The translations under genes and the position numbers were made by a program. Of a stretch of DNA of 64,000 nucleotides, positions 38,732-50,995 are shown in pieces (position 1 is the stretch's first letter; every line of letters begins with the position of its first letter). The DNA is from Mytilus edulis (lineage: Eukaryota; Mollusca; Bivalvia; Mytilida; Mytilidae). Location: assembly GCF_963676685.1 (NCBI RefSeq), contig NC_092348.1, forward strand, positions 20,125,386-20,189,385. The letters are read 5' to 3'. The notes under the pieces are model-generated. The model made no database searches. It was given only the letters and a program-made list of their open reading frames with translations, and was not told where the DNA came from.

Positions 38732-39464
38732 GGCGGAGGACATTTGAGCGCATTGATAGGACATTTGAGCGAAAAAAATGGACGTTTAGCGCCAATGTAG
38801 AACCCATTTTAGTGCCTGATTTTTAACCCATTTTAGCGAAAATTAAAATTGTCAATGCCCATTTTAGCGAAAAAATTAAAACCCATTATAATATATAATA
38901 AATAAAAAAAAAACTTCAATAGAATCAAGACAGCACAATATAAAACATATGATGTCCATTCAAATACAGCACTAAATGCCTAATAGATTTTAATCAAATG
39001 TTAAAAGTTAGTTCGAGCCTGGAATTTATATCCTAGAGAACGTACGTAATGGGCTCTGGATAAACCCCCTGTACAATACTGTTGAATTGCATAAGTAACT
39101 GTTCTTTCTCTTTATCTTGTCTAGATTGTGGGGCAGATTCTGCTATACTTCGTATTTTTATATATGTTGTTGTTTGCAATTTGATAATAGTATTAAGAAA
39201 AACGCAAATAGCTGGGTGACAACTATAACATTGCTCATTATAATGGGCAACGAACGACTCTAGACCATTATTTGATTGCTTGTAATTACACTGAACTTCT
39301 GCCCAAAGCTTAATGAATATACTTATTCAACCACGTAAGTTTTCGCTAAAATGGGCTATCGAAAATACAGGTGAACGGATTAATCCGGCGCTAAAATGGG
39401 CTCTAATGTCGGCGCTCAAATGTCCCCTAGTAGTTCCAAATTTTTCGCTAAATTGTCCAGCGCC
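38732..39464. mobile_element. Non-autonomous DNA transposon with 10-bp target duplication and subterminal motif arrays (MULE-like foldback)
   Basis: The direct repeat CATCGAACCA flanks the element at 38722-38731 and 39465-39474. The ends are imperfect inverted repeats (GGCGGAGGACATTTGAGCG against the complement of the right end, 15 of 19 matching). The left arm repeats GGACATTTGAGCG twice and CCCATTTTAGCG-type motifs three times. The right arm carries their complements (CGCTAAAATGGG twice, CGCTCAAATGTCC once). The 733-bp interior has no transposase. A target duplication of 8-10 bp is typical of Mutator-like elements. Confidence 0.68.
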
Positions 39465-40634
39465 CATCGAACCAACTGAAAAAATATACAAATAAATATA
39501 TATATATATATAAGAACGAGCCAACGAGATTTTAACCATCAAGAAATGAAAAGTTTAAAAAGAAACGACTACCAATTTTTCATGTATCAATAAATCGAAA
39601 AGACATTCTACTTTAAACCACATTGTAGTGCCTATGTATACATTCCCACGCTGTTTTGCAATATGTAATGGCAAATGTATATTTTTAGAGTTCTGCATTG
39701 ACTTCACACAAACACACTGTTACACACATATATTTCACCACATCAACTGCGGGAATTTAATCTATATTTGAATGTCTTGATTCCGAACATGTATATAAAG
39801 GCAACTTCCTGTTATGTTTATTATAACGTCTTAGCAAGCCAGGAAGAGACGGCTGAAAAAATTACGAAGAACAATTTCAATTTTAATTCTAAACGAAAAC
39901 TTAAAGTTTGGGCATTATTCGTGTAGACCCATCGCTAGCAATTCCAATTATATAATTGGCATGTCTATTCTCTACTCTCTACTGTTGCCATATTGCACCC
40001 ATTTATGCCGATGCAATATAGAGTTCAATACACAGGCTAGTTGCACTAATTGTATGATGGCGTTAAGACGCTTATGATTTAGAATTGCTCCGTTAACAGG
40101 TTAAAGAATCGACTCAAAACAAAAGCTTATAATTCAAACATCCTTTTGTAGTTGATAATTGATTTGGAGTTTTATAAGGATTAATTTTCATTTTGATGTA
40201 TCGATATTTTTTTCATGCAATTTCTAAATTAGAAGAAAAGTTTAAATTTCTATAAAATTTCGGATGTAAAAAAATAAATAACGTTTCGAATTTTGTTTTT
40301 TAATAGCAGTTTCGAATGTTTAAAATGCATGAGATGAAAACAACAATCAGTAAATAACCATTTCCTACGTTTGGATTTTCATTTGAAATGATCTGTTATT
40401 TATATAAAGTGGATTTATTATGGTTAAAACGGAATTTCAAGCTTAAATGAATTTGCATGAATAAAGATTAACTAAGTGGGAATAGGCAAGACGAAGAAAA
40501 AATCTAACCTTTTATAATACTCAGCGGTCAAAACGTATGTCCAGTCAACCGATAACCACATGAAATCATTTATATGTAAAAACAGCATTAAAAAGATTGA
40601 TTTTGAAAAGAATAATGTTCAAAAGTCCTGCAGA

Positions 40635-41521
40635 TTTGAATTTCACAGCGATTTTCTCCTTCGTGATGGCTCCCTTAGTGAAAAAGAGGACATTTCAAAA
40701 TGGCCACGTGCCGGAGTAATGGCGGTCGCGTGGCAGACGACTGTCATAGCGTGCGATGTCCATTTTAAGTGTGGTGATAAGCTGTTTTAACAATCTTGTA
40801 CAGACACTCATTCTGTTTATCCACTGAAGTGTAAATAGAGGAGTTTGTCATCTCTATTTGATTAAAGGTTATTTTGTTATTTTCCAATTTAGTCGTTGAA
40901 ATTATTAACAATAAGATCTCTACCTGCGCCTAGTTGTAAATAATTTCTCGACATAATCACTTTATTGAATTCTTGAGATTAAATCTACACGATATGTACC
41001 CACCTATTTTCCCATGTGTATCATTTTCACAAAAGACAAAACGATTAGCATAATAGATGTCAAACATTCATATCAATAAGGTTATCTATGGTAAAATGAT
41101 AATTCTATTATATTCTACATATTAGAGTGTTATGATTCAATTATTGGTCATAGATGTCAATAACGGTACATGTAACAATACAATGACATGTTACTGCCAG
41201 TTTTATATGTCAGAAAAAAATGTATTACGTAGATCCTCTCACTCTAAATTGTAACGAAAGTGAAAGTTTGAATTGAAAAAGAGTGAGGTGTATGTTATTC
41301 GATGATGAGTTAAAACTTGTAAGCGACCTGGGTGCTAGATAAACATTTCTCAACACCAGAGATAGTATCTTAATCTGTGAAATTTTAGAAAAGAAGTGAT
41401 GTTCTACATAGAATAACTGCAATGATGATGGTAAATGATGGTTCATTTTACAGCGACAACGACTTTTCTCCTTCGTGATAGCTCCCATATAAAAAGGAGG
41501 ACATTTCAAAATATACACGTA
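40635..41521 (+). repeat. Direct repeat pair of about 80 bp
   Basis: TTTTCTCCTTCGTGATGGCT and GAGGACATTTCAAAATGGCC at 40650-40705 recur as TTTTCTCCTTCGTGATAGCT and GAGGACATTTCAAAATATAC at 41463-41514. The copies lie 0.8 kb apart in the same orientation. The short frames over each copy are not supported as genes. Confidence 0.6.
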
Positions 41522-43810
41522 CAGATCTGTTCGTTTTCCTTATATCTTTTCTGATAAGTTTTTTTTTTTACCTTCTGACGGTTTTCCTGTGGTTGACCTA
41601 TTGAAAGCTCCATAATTACTTTAATTGCGAAACCCTATCAAATATGAATACGAATGAAACATCAAGTTGTCTTGATAAAAACTAAAAATAGGAAGTCATA
41701 CTGTTGAGAATAAGTTATATCCTTATCGTTATCTCTTTATTTATAATAAAGTGTATTAATTTATCAAATTCTGTTCCTTCGATTTGTTTTGTTTTAAGAA
41801 ATTAGCTGAGATTTTTATTTAAAGCTAAATAGACTCGATACACTTTAGAGCTTGACACAATGTTTTTTTTCCTGAAAAAGAGAACCAAAAGATACCAAAG
41901 GAACATTCAAACTCCTAAATCAAAACTAAACTGACAACGCCACGACAAAAAGAGGGAAAAGATAAAAAGACAAACAACAGTACACCATACACAACATAGA
42001 AAACAAGACTCAGGACATTCTATTTATATTTCCCCCAATTTTGAATAGAATTGCTGTATCATTGATCTTGTTATCAAGAGTGCAGATATATACAGTTGTA
42101 CTTGTTTTAATAATGGCAGTGCATCGTATCCTGTCGTATCATTTTAAAGCGTTGCTGCAAAATGTATGATGCATTTCTTTTTTTAAAGGCAACAGTATAT
42201 CAATAATATTTCAAACAGGAGCTACATGTATGTGGTTTTTTTTTTTATCTTAAATGTAAGATGAAAATAGATAAGACAAGAAAAATCTATTCATACTGTA
42301 ATCTTGATGTCTTTCGGACTAATCATTGTTAAAATCAGAATGATGATAATCTATTTATTTATATTCATTTTGATTTTACGCCGATTAAAGGCTCAAAGAC
42401 TCACCAAGGATAACAGGCTTATAACTTTGTAAACCAAAATCTATACCTGAGGACAGAAAACAACCATAGTGTTTCGAATATTTCAAAATCTTCGTAAAAC
42501 GATATAAGGTGATACGTCTATGGATGACACGTCCACCAGTAGTGGTGTCGATCCAGTCGTTGTAAATACCCTATCAACGATATCAGGCTCATAATTTTGT
42601 ACAGCATATTCGCGTTTCGTCATATTTTATGAGGTATGATATGGTCAGGGTACGAAATGGTTTTTGGCAGGGTACGAAATGTTTATTGCCAGGGTACATT
42701 AAGTTTGGGGTACGAAATGACTATAATTCCTATATAATGCTAGTACTCATCAGTGATGCTCAAAACGAAACAATTGGAAGGTCAAATCGAATATGAAGTT
42801 GAAGAACATTAGTGCCTAATAAATTTAAAATCAAACTGTTTTAAAGCAAAGGGCAAAAGCAATTTGAATCTGGGTGTAGAAAAAACCGTAGCGTATCGAA
42901 CCTTTTATAAATAGTAAATTTACAGCTAAATGAATCCATCAATGACATTACATTTAAAAACCAGAATAATAACTACTACACTTGTGATGTAATCGGTGAT
43001 GAAGCGTCACCAGAGGTGGCATCTACCAAGTGGTTGTGAAAACTCATGAAGATTACCGGGCTTATAACTTTTTACACGAACGTAATTTATTGGTTTTACA
43101 TTAAACAAGGTTATCAAAATCTTTAAGGCAAAAGACGAACAGCAATACATTAAAACAACAACAAGAAACTAGGGTAGAAACAACCTTAGTGGTTCGAATG
43201 ATCCAACATTTTGTAAACAGTAAACTTACAGAAAACTTCATTTCATGTTAACACAAATGCTGACAGCAAGTTTGGGTATCTAGGGTAAGTGGCGTCGAAA
43301 AGTTTGGATCCATACGATGTTTCGTTGACCAAACTAGCTAAGGACATTTTTACCACATGGTAGATTGTGTTTTGTCATAATGTCGTCTAATCTTTTAATT
43401 ACCAAACGTGACTTATTCCCGATTGTGACTGTTTTGCCGAGTGTGAACTCGCATTACTATAAGACGTGGTACGGTACTTATACATCCCATATTCATGTAT
43501 TTAGTTTAAATGTTTAATGTTATATTTGTAATTCTCATCGGATTTTGTCAAATGTGTTGATGTCTTTTCTATTATATTTCTGTGTTATGGTAAAGAAAAT
43601 TAATCACCGCCTTCATTTATCAGATTTGATTTCGTTCAAAGTAATCAGTACGATATTTTACGTTTGAAGTTAGATTCATAACAAACCTGACATAGTTTTA
43701 TAATATAGTTAATTGCTACCTCAGTTTTATATTAATAAGAATTAAAATGTGCTTTGTTATTAAATGCAATATCAGTATTTAGTTCAAATATATAATCTTA
43801 AATTAATCCT

Positions 43811-43920
43811 AATTCTAATGACGTCATTTTTTCGTCATTTTTCATTTTTTGATGCTCTGTTTTACTAATTCTAATGACGTCATTTTTTCGTCATTTTTCA
43901 GTTTCAAATAGGACGTCACT
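43811..43920 (+). promoter_or_regulatory. Cluster of three GACGTCA (CRE-like) motifs in a 56-bp duplication
   Basis: TGACGTCA at 43819-43826 and 43875-43882, each within CTAATTCTAATGACGTCATT, and GACGTCAC at about 43912-43919. TGACGTCA is the full palindromic CREB/ATF site. No gene is visible nearby, so function is unproven. Confidence 0.4.
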
Positions 43921-46654
43921 TGGCGTAGAGGTTTATACGTATTCGGATGTGTCTACTTTTGTGTTTCAAATGTCTGGTTATGTAAATGTATTTCAGTTGT
44001 TTCCTGTAATTAGTTAATACTTCAGCTTTATCATGTACATCTTTTGAATATTCATTTTATTAAATTTACTGTTTGCAAAAGTATAAATTACTCTATATTA
44101 TAGGGATTTTCTGGTAACTTAACGGAAAACCCTTGCCGTTTTTGGCACAACCTTTTTGATCTTTTGGTCCTCGATGCTGTTCAACTTTGTACTCGTTTCG
44201 GCTTTCAAACTTTTGTATCTGTGCGTCACACATAGGTCTTGTGTGGACAAAATACACTTCTGGCGTATTAAAATTTTGAACTTGTTGCCTTTTGTTGGCT
44301 GTTGTTCGTGTGATTCTTTGTCTATTGTGTTCTCCAATTTATTTATATTGTAGTCCTGTGTTGTCATTTTGATGTTATATTTCACATGGCCATAAAAGTG
44401 CGAGGTTTGGCATGCCACAAAACCAGGTTCAACCCACCATTTTTTCCTTTAAAAATGCCCTGTACCAAGTCAGGAATATGGTCATTGTTATATTATAGTT
44501 CGTTTCTGTGTGTATTACATTATAACGTTGTGTCGTTTGTTTTCTCTTATTTTTGAGTGTAAATTCACATTGTGATAAGACGTGTCACGGTACTTGTCTA
44601 TCCCAAATTCATGTATTTGGTTTTGATGTTATATTTGTTTTTCTCGTGGGATTTTGTCTATATGTGTTACATTTTAGTGTTATGTCGTTGTTCTCCTCTT
44701 ATATTTAATGCGTTTCCCTCGGTTTTAGTTTGTTATCCCGATTTTGTTTTTTGTCCATGGATTTATGAGTTTTGAACAGCGGTATACTACTGTTGCCTTT
44801 ATTTGTTGTAAAAGCCCATCAAAGAATAACAGGCCAATTATTTTGCACTACAAAGCGCGTTTCTTTTCTACATAAGAAAATGCCTGTACCAAGTCAGGTA
44901 TATGACAGTTGTTATCCATTCGTTTGATGTGTTTGAGCTTTTGACTTTGCTACTTGACTATGGACTTTCCGTTTTGAATTTTCCTCTGAGTTCGGAATTT
45001 TTGTTATTTTACTTTTTCGTCAACACACGATTCATCAGTGATGCTTGAAAAAAAAACCAGATTGAAGTCTAACTGAAATACGAAGTTGAAAAAAATTCGT
45101 CTCCCAAAATTTCGAATATAGTTGTGGCAATCTGAACTTTGAGGTAGAAAAAACAGTGTTTAGAACATTTTATAAAGCGTAAATTTACAGTAAAATGCAT
45201 CCACCGATGATATTGATAGCAACACAAAAGTTATGACTACTGGGCTGGGAAAACCCTCAACATCAACTAGCAGTGGCAGCTAGCGGCCTGGTGGCTGTAA
45301 AATTCATCAAGGATAGAAGGCTTGGCTGGAGAGTTGTCTCATTGGCACTCATACAACATCTTCTTAAATCTATGATAACTTTGTTCGTCAAACGCGAATA
45401 TAACTTATTGATTGTGCATTTGACGGCGTTGTAAACCAAAAGACAATCAGAGTGACATACAGCAGCCAATTCAAACATTACACAGAAACCAGCTGAAGTA
45501 ATGAAGTTCATTAAAGAGGGACGAAAGACACAAGAGGGACAGTCAAAATCATAGATTGAAAACAAACTGACAACGCCAATGCCAAAAATAAAAAGACAAA
45601 AAGACAAAAGACATAACATAGAAAACTAAAGATTAAGCAGCACGAACCCCACCAAAAACTGGGGGTGATCTCAGGTGCTCATGACCTTCTTTCAATTGAT
45701 GCAAACCTTAATATAAATATCAAGTAGTTTCACTTTAAAATTTTATGATTTATAAATAATTATCTTTTAAAGCTTAACACCACCCCAACCCACCCCATCC
45801 CAATTTTAATTACTTAGATGTAAATTTAAGTAAGAAATCTTAAAGTGTAAAACCGTTGCTATTTTTTTATCTGAAAGATAACATGCATTTGCAACATGTA
45901 TATGACATCATAATGATTTCACATTGCGTGTCTAATATTAAAGGAAATTAACATATTATTTCAAAGATTTAATTTTCAGTTTTGAAAAACAATGAATCTC
46001 GTCATACTCTGTCCTTTGGCTTTGAAACGTACATGCATTAAAAGTGATTTTGTATTTTAAACACTTGTTCTTTAGCTAGTGTATTAAATTTTTTTGCCAG
46101 TTACACGTATTTTTTGCACTGGAATTGGTGACAAACGTTTGAAATATTTCGATTGTTTTTCTGGCTTCCTAAGTGTGTTAGCTTGACTATCATTCTATAA
46201 ACTAGTCATGTGATCTTAATGTATTAAAATTTTTCCATTTTTTGTCATATTTTTATATTTATTAACATGAATATACTAAGAGGTCATCATAATTAAATAT
46301 CGTATACCAGATACAAGTGGGATTTGTAGTGCACTATGTTGAAATTGTTTTTCACGTTTTGTGGACGGTTAGCTTTTTCGTTTTCCTTTTTATCCAAAGT
46401 GTTTTCTGTTGTTTTTTGTTTATTTTTATAAACCAATTTTATTGTTGTAACTCCTGTTACAAGGAATCTCATAACTGTTTTGATAACATCAAAGCATGGA
46501 GAAAAACAAAAGACGTAGAATCACACAAGTAAGTAAAGAAAAATAAAAACACCGTAAAACATAGCAGAAAACATCTTAGATAAGCGTAAGATAAACAAGA
46601 AGTACTTGTAACAGGATGCTGTTACGAAGTCTCCCAAACAAAGCTCCCATAACT

Positions 46655-47840
46655 CGCCATTCATATGGTCCCATGTTCATTTGATTTGATTTTTTGTCCC
46701 ATACAAGAATATATATGGCTTACGAGTAGCAATCTCCACTATTTACAAGTATTCAAACAGGAGGGGGTGGTGGTGACCCCCAGGAAATTTACCTTCATTT
46801 CATTTGATTTGTTTTATTGTCCCCTACAAGAATGTATATGGTTTAAGGGTGGGGATCTGGACCGTTTACAAGATAATAGCATATTCTCAAATTGAACGGG
46901 GTGGGGCTACCCCAGGAACTTCCCTTTAATTTTATTTGATTAGCTTTATTGTCCCATACAAGAATATATATGGTTTAGGGGTGGGGATGTTGACCGTTTA
47001 CAAGTTTTCAAAGAAGAGGGGATGGGGTGACCCCCTTGGGACTTCCCTCTTATTTCATTTCATTTGTTTTATTGTCCCCTACAAGAATATATATGGTTTA
47101 GGGGTGGGGATGTTGACCGTTTACAAGTTTTCAAACAAGAGGGGGTAGGGTAATCCCCTCCGGACTTCCCTTTTATTTCATTTCATTTGTTTTATTGTTC
47201 CCTACAAGAATATATATGGTTTAGGGGTGGGGATGTTGACCGTTTGCAAGTTTTCAAATAAGAGGGGGTGGGGTAACCCCCTCCGGACTTCCCTTTTATT
47301 TCATTTCATCTGTTTTATTGTTCCCTACAAGAATATATATGGTTTAGGGGTGGGGATGTTGACCGTTTACAAGTTTTCAAATAAGAGGGGGTGGGGTGAC
47401 CCCCTCCGGACTTCCCTTTTATTTCATTTCATTTGTTTTATTGTTCCCTACAAGAATATATATGGTTTAGGGGTGGGGATGATGACCGTTTACAAGTTTT
47501 CAAATAAGAGGGGGTGGGGTGACCCCCTAGGGACTTCCCTTTAATTTCATTTCATTTGTTTTATTGTCCCCTACAAGAATATATATGGTTTAGGGGTGGG
47601 GATTTGGACCGTTTACAAGATAATAGCACATTCTCAAATTGAACGGGGTGGGGATGACCCCCGGGGACCTCCCTTTAATTTCATTTGATTTGTTTTATCG
47701 TCCCAATTAAGAATATATATGGTTTAGGGATGGGGATCTGGACCATTTAAAAGATATAAGCATATTCTCAAATTGAAGGGGGTGGGGATGAACTCCCAGG
47801 GACTCCCCCTATATTTCATGTGATTTGTTTAATTGTCCTA
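46655..47840 (+). repeat. Tandem array, 123-bp unit, about 9.6 copies
   Basis: The mark TGGTTTAGGGGTGGGGATG recurs at 123-bp steps (46971, 47094, 47217, 47340). Unit = 41 codons, so frames stay open through several units and give a false protein with repeats of PYKNIYGLGVGMLTVYKFS. Outer units are more diverged. No start, splice or family support for a gene. Confidence 0.9.
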
Positions 47841-48110
47841 TAATCAATTCTGAAGACTGCATGTATCTATCACTTACAGTTTTCAAGTTATATTCATTTG
47901 AAAATTTTAGAAAATAAAATCCCATAGGGTTCTATAGTAAACCCATTCCTCCTTTCTACCCCCCAAAATACCCCTTAATAGACTCCAATGCACAAACGAA
48001 AGTTTGATGGCTCACCTAGACATATTAGTCTACCATTTTCTGAAATTCTAGGTCAATCTGACAAGCGGTTTTGGAGAAACGCTGCGGACAAGTTCATTTT
48101 TAAAGTGGCG

Positions 48111-48222
48111 GAAGAAGAAGAAGAAGAAGAAGAAGAAGAAGAAGAAGAAGAAGAAGAAGAAGAAGAAGAAGAAGAAGAAGAAGAAGAAGAAGAAGAAGAA
48201 GAAGAAGAAGAAGAAGAAGAAA
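48111..48222 (+). repeat. Uninterrupted (GAA)n microsatellite, about 37 units
   Basis: 112 bp of pure purine GAA repeat. It explains the poly-Glu, poly-Ser and poly-Leu readings on both strands. Long GAA tracts can form triplex DNA. Confidence 0.98.
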
Positions 48223-48276
48223 AATAATAAGAACTGAGCAAAAACAATAAGTCTCCAAACTTTGTTTGGGAGACTT

Positions 48277-50995
48277 AATAAGTTGCTTCACTTCTTGTGA
48301 GTTAATTATAAAGTCAGCAATATTTACCAGGCAAGTATTTATCAAAATATTTATTAATCGATTACAAAATGAGACATTAAAAACTGTCACCTAAGTAATC
48401 GCTAGGAACATGTAAGACTGAATTGATACGCATATCTGAATTAAGTTTCATAATAAAACATAAGCACCAAACTTTGCAACAGGATTATACTAGAAACAAT
48501 AATAACCAAAAGGGGACTAAAAGAATAGCAAAAACCATCTGATCTTTTAGTCAATTATTTTTGGGGGATGCTCTGAACGTCTTAAAAAACATTCAAGCTT
48601 TTTAAAAGATATTGAGGAAAAATAAAAATAGGAAATCACAACCATTGCCAAAACCGAGCGGATGCCCTCATAAGAATAACTGCTGCTTTTGTAACTGTCA
48701 AACAGTAATTTTTGTATCAATCCAATTGTATGAAATCAAAGAAGAATGCATTTGTATACTTACTACACAGGTGTTTTGTGTAAGAGTCAGAATTGGTTAA
48801 AGTTACTAGTAAGATGAAGTAAGGTGAAAGATTAAGCTAACTATAAAACTATGTATAATCCACCATTTTTTACATATAGAGATGTTTGTACCAAGTCAAA
48901 TAATATGGCGGTTGTTTTCCAATCGTTTGATTTGTTTGGGCTTTTGAATTTGCCATTTAACATTTCGATTTGAATTATTCGGTATTTTTGTTATTTTACT
49001 TTTTATGACTACGTTATAACCGAAATGGCAATTCAAGACTAAACTCAATTATAAGTGAAGGTCACTTAGAACCTAAAACTGAGTAATTGTAATATGTATG
49101 TATACTCGGATAGCAAGCCCACAAAAAGGTGCTAGAAAAGCAGAACTGTTGCGGGTACAATTTAATGTGATTGTAACTTTAAAAACTCTTCAAAGTTTTT
49201 TCATGTTTGGCTTTATAACTTTTTTGATCTGAGCGTCACTGATGAGTCTTATGTAGACGAAACACGCGTCTGGCGTATTAAATTATAATCCTGGTACCTT
49301 TGAAAACTATTTACACCATTGGGTCGATTCCACTGCTGGTGGACGTTTCGTCCTCGAGGGTATCACCAGCCTAGTAGCCGTCAGCACTTCGGTTTTGACA
49401 TGAATATCAATTATATGGTCAATTTTATAAATTTCCTGTTACAAAACTTTGAGTTTTTCGGAAAAATAAGGATTTTCTTATTCCAGGAATAGATTACCTT
49501 AGTCGTCTTTGGCACAACTTTTTGGAATTTGGGTCTTCAATGCTCTTCAACTTTGTACTTGTTTGGCTTTATAACTTTTTTGATCTGAGGGTCACTGATG
49601 AGTCTTATGTAGACCAAACGCGCGTCTGGCGTATTAAATTATAATTCTGGTACCGATATACATGCCTGTTTTTTTGAAAAATGTGAATGTTTCAAATAAG
49701 TCAATAATTTATTAAAAATGAATTAACAGAACAAAATACAGTTCAATACGTTAAACAATAAACTTCATCAAGAATTACACTATGTCAACTTATCCTTCGT
49801 GTGCATGTTTACTTAAAGGTTGAAGTCAGGCTCATGTCCTTACTAACTAATAAGTTTTTCTCCTTATAATACAGTTTTTTTTTTATTTTACATTAACTGT
49901 TTATTTATTCCCATTATTTGAAAATAACTAATTACACTTGTTGAGTAAAGGGGAACAACTACTATATTAAAATTAAAAGCGACATTTTGATAAACGTCTT
50001 CATCTATATTTTACAATTTTGGTTATTGAAGCAACCACTTAACTGATATACACAGTACTTTATTACGTCGATAGTGTTATTAATTGATTACATCTTCGAG
50101 GTTTCTTGTGTCGAAGATTTGGCTTAGATGTTTATCTTTAATTTCATATTCGAATATAGTTTTAAGAATATCCTTTCAGACAAAAAAATAAAAATCAAGT
50201 TTCCAGATTAGATTTAAATTCAGTCAACATGTCTTTTTTAAAAGTATGTTAATTATATACAGGCTCAAAGGAAGCAATCAACTGTGTCATTATTAACGGT
50301 CTTGCATGATCTTCTTTATTGTAGTTTGAATGTTAAGTTACTAGTAAGGTGTATGTTTTTCTATTAACTATTGAAAAAATATATACGTCATATCGTATTG
50401 TGTGATATTACTGTTTATATTGAAGGTTCAAATTATATGTCTCATATCATGTGTAACATTTGTGGAGATATACGATCATACAAACTGTTTTGTGTTATTC
50501 AAATGTAAAGGTCAAAATATTTTGACTTACCTCCCTTTCCTCACTCCAAATGACACAATGAGCAGTAAAAACAATACAAACGAAGTTTCGTTTTATAATT
50601 TGTAGTTTTAAACGTAAAGCACGAATTCAAAAAATGAATGTTCAAAATATCAAGTAAGGTAGATTCAAACAGCGGGTTCATCAAACCTGGAAAAAACTTT
50701 AGACTATATCAATCAACAAATCTAATGGAAAACAACTGTCATATTGTTTACAGACATCTTTCAAAGAAAATTGTGAATAAATCCTAAATAATACTGAAAA
50801 TATAACAAAAACTGTGTAAATTGTCGATAGTTATTCACAACGAACATTTCAGCATTGGAGTGTCCAGAGTTAGTTGTACTATTCAAATATGAATAGAATT
50901 GACATAATTCTGAAATGGTTGTACAATTTAACGACTAGTAATTGTTTGGGGTTTCTATCACACCTACTACGATGACATGAAAGAATTAAATAGCT
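48277..50995. other. 3' flank of the membrane adaptor-like gene, repeats only
   Basis: A family C copy at 48.84-49.01 kb and the tandem family B pair at 49.14-49.66 kb; the rest is AT-rich without coding signal. The 3' untranslated region of the gene should begin below 50996. Confidence 0.5.
49140..49660 (+). repeat. Family B dispersed repeat, two head-to-tail copies
   Basis: CTGATGAGTCTTATGTAGAC ... CGCGTCTGGCGTATTAAATT ... CCTGGTACC occurs at 49230-49305 and again at 49590-49655. Other copies: 14243-14372, 44120-44285 and 52180-52315 (plus); 3060-3140, 11096-11285 and 19675-19745 (minus). Related mosaic pieces fill 42.40-43.25 kb. The minus-strand reading at 44119-44418 is only this repeat. 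Confidence 0.75.

Larger units (their letters stand above)
39475..46626. other. Repeat-dense stretch without recognised genes
   Basis: Contains a (TA)n run near 39.50 kb, the 80-bp direct repeat pair, inverse family D copies (41.88 and 45.50 kb), mosaic family B pieces at 42.4-43.3 kb, the CRE-like cluster, and family B and C copies at 44.1-45.1 kb. Frames here fall in repeats. Confidence 0.5.
46627..48276. mobile_element. Composite element bounded by 17-bp inverted repeats, carrying a 123-bp tandem array and a (GAA)n tract
   Basis: AAGTCTCCCAAACAAAG at 46627-46643 is repeated in exact inverse at 48260-48276. The right end is also a hairpin by itself, because AAGTCTCCAAAC lies directly before it. 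Inside are about 9-10 units of a 123-bp repeat, a linker and 112 bp of GAA. No transposase. Target duplications were not identified, so unit mobility is inferred from the inverted ends. Confidence 0.5.

Noticed and set aside
46936-47544. Repeat protein with PYKNIYGLG units
   Set aside because: A 123-bp non-coding array; unit length divisible by three keeps frames open. It lies in a transposon-like composite.
47988-48390. Poly-Glu, poly-Ser and poly-Leu proteins
   Set aside because: Pure GAA microsatellite read in different frames.
25321-50990. Search for PNT-domain exons of the ERG-family gene on the minus strand
   Set aside because: No reading resembling the PNT consensus (for example WLEWA or a similar core) was seen by eye. 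A profile search is needed before claiming true absence.
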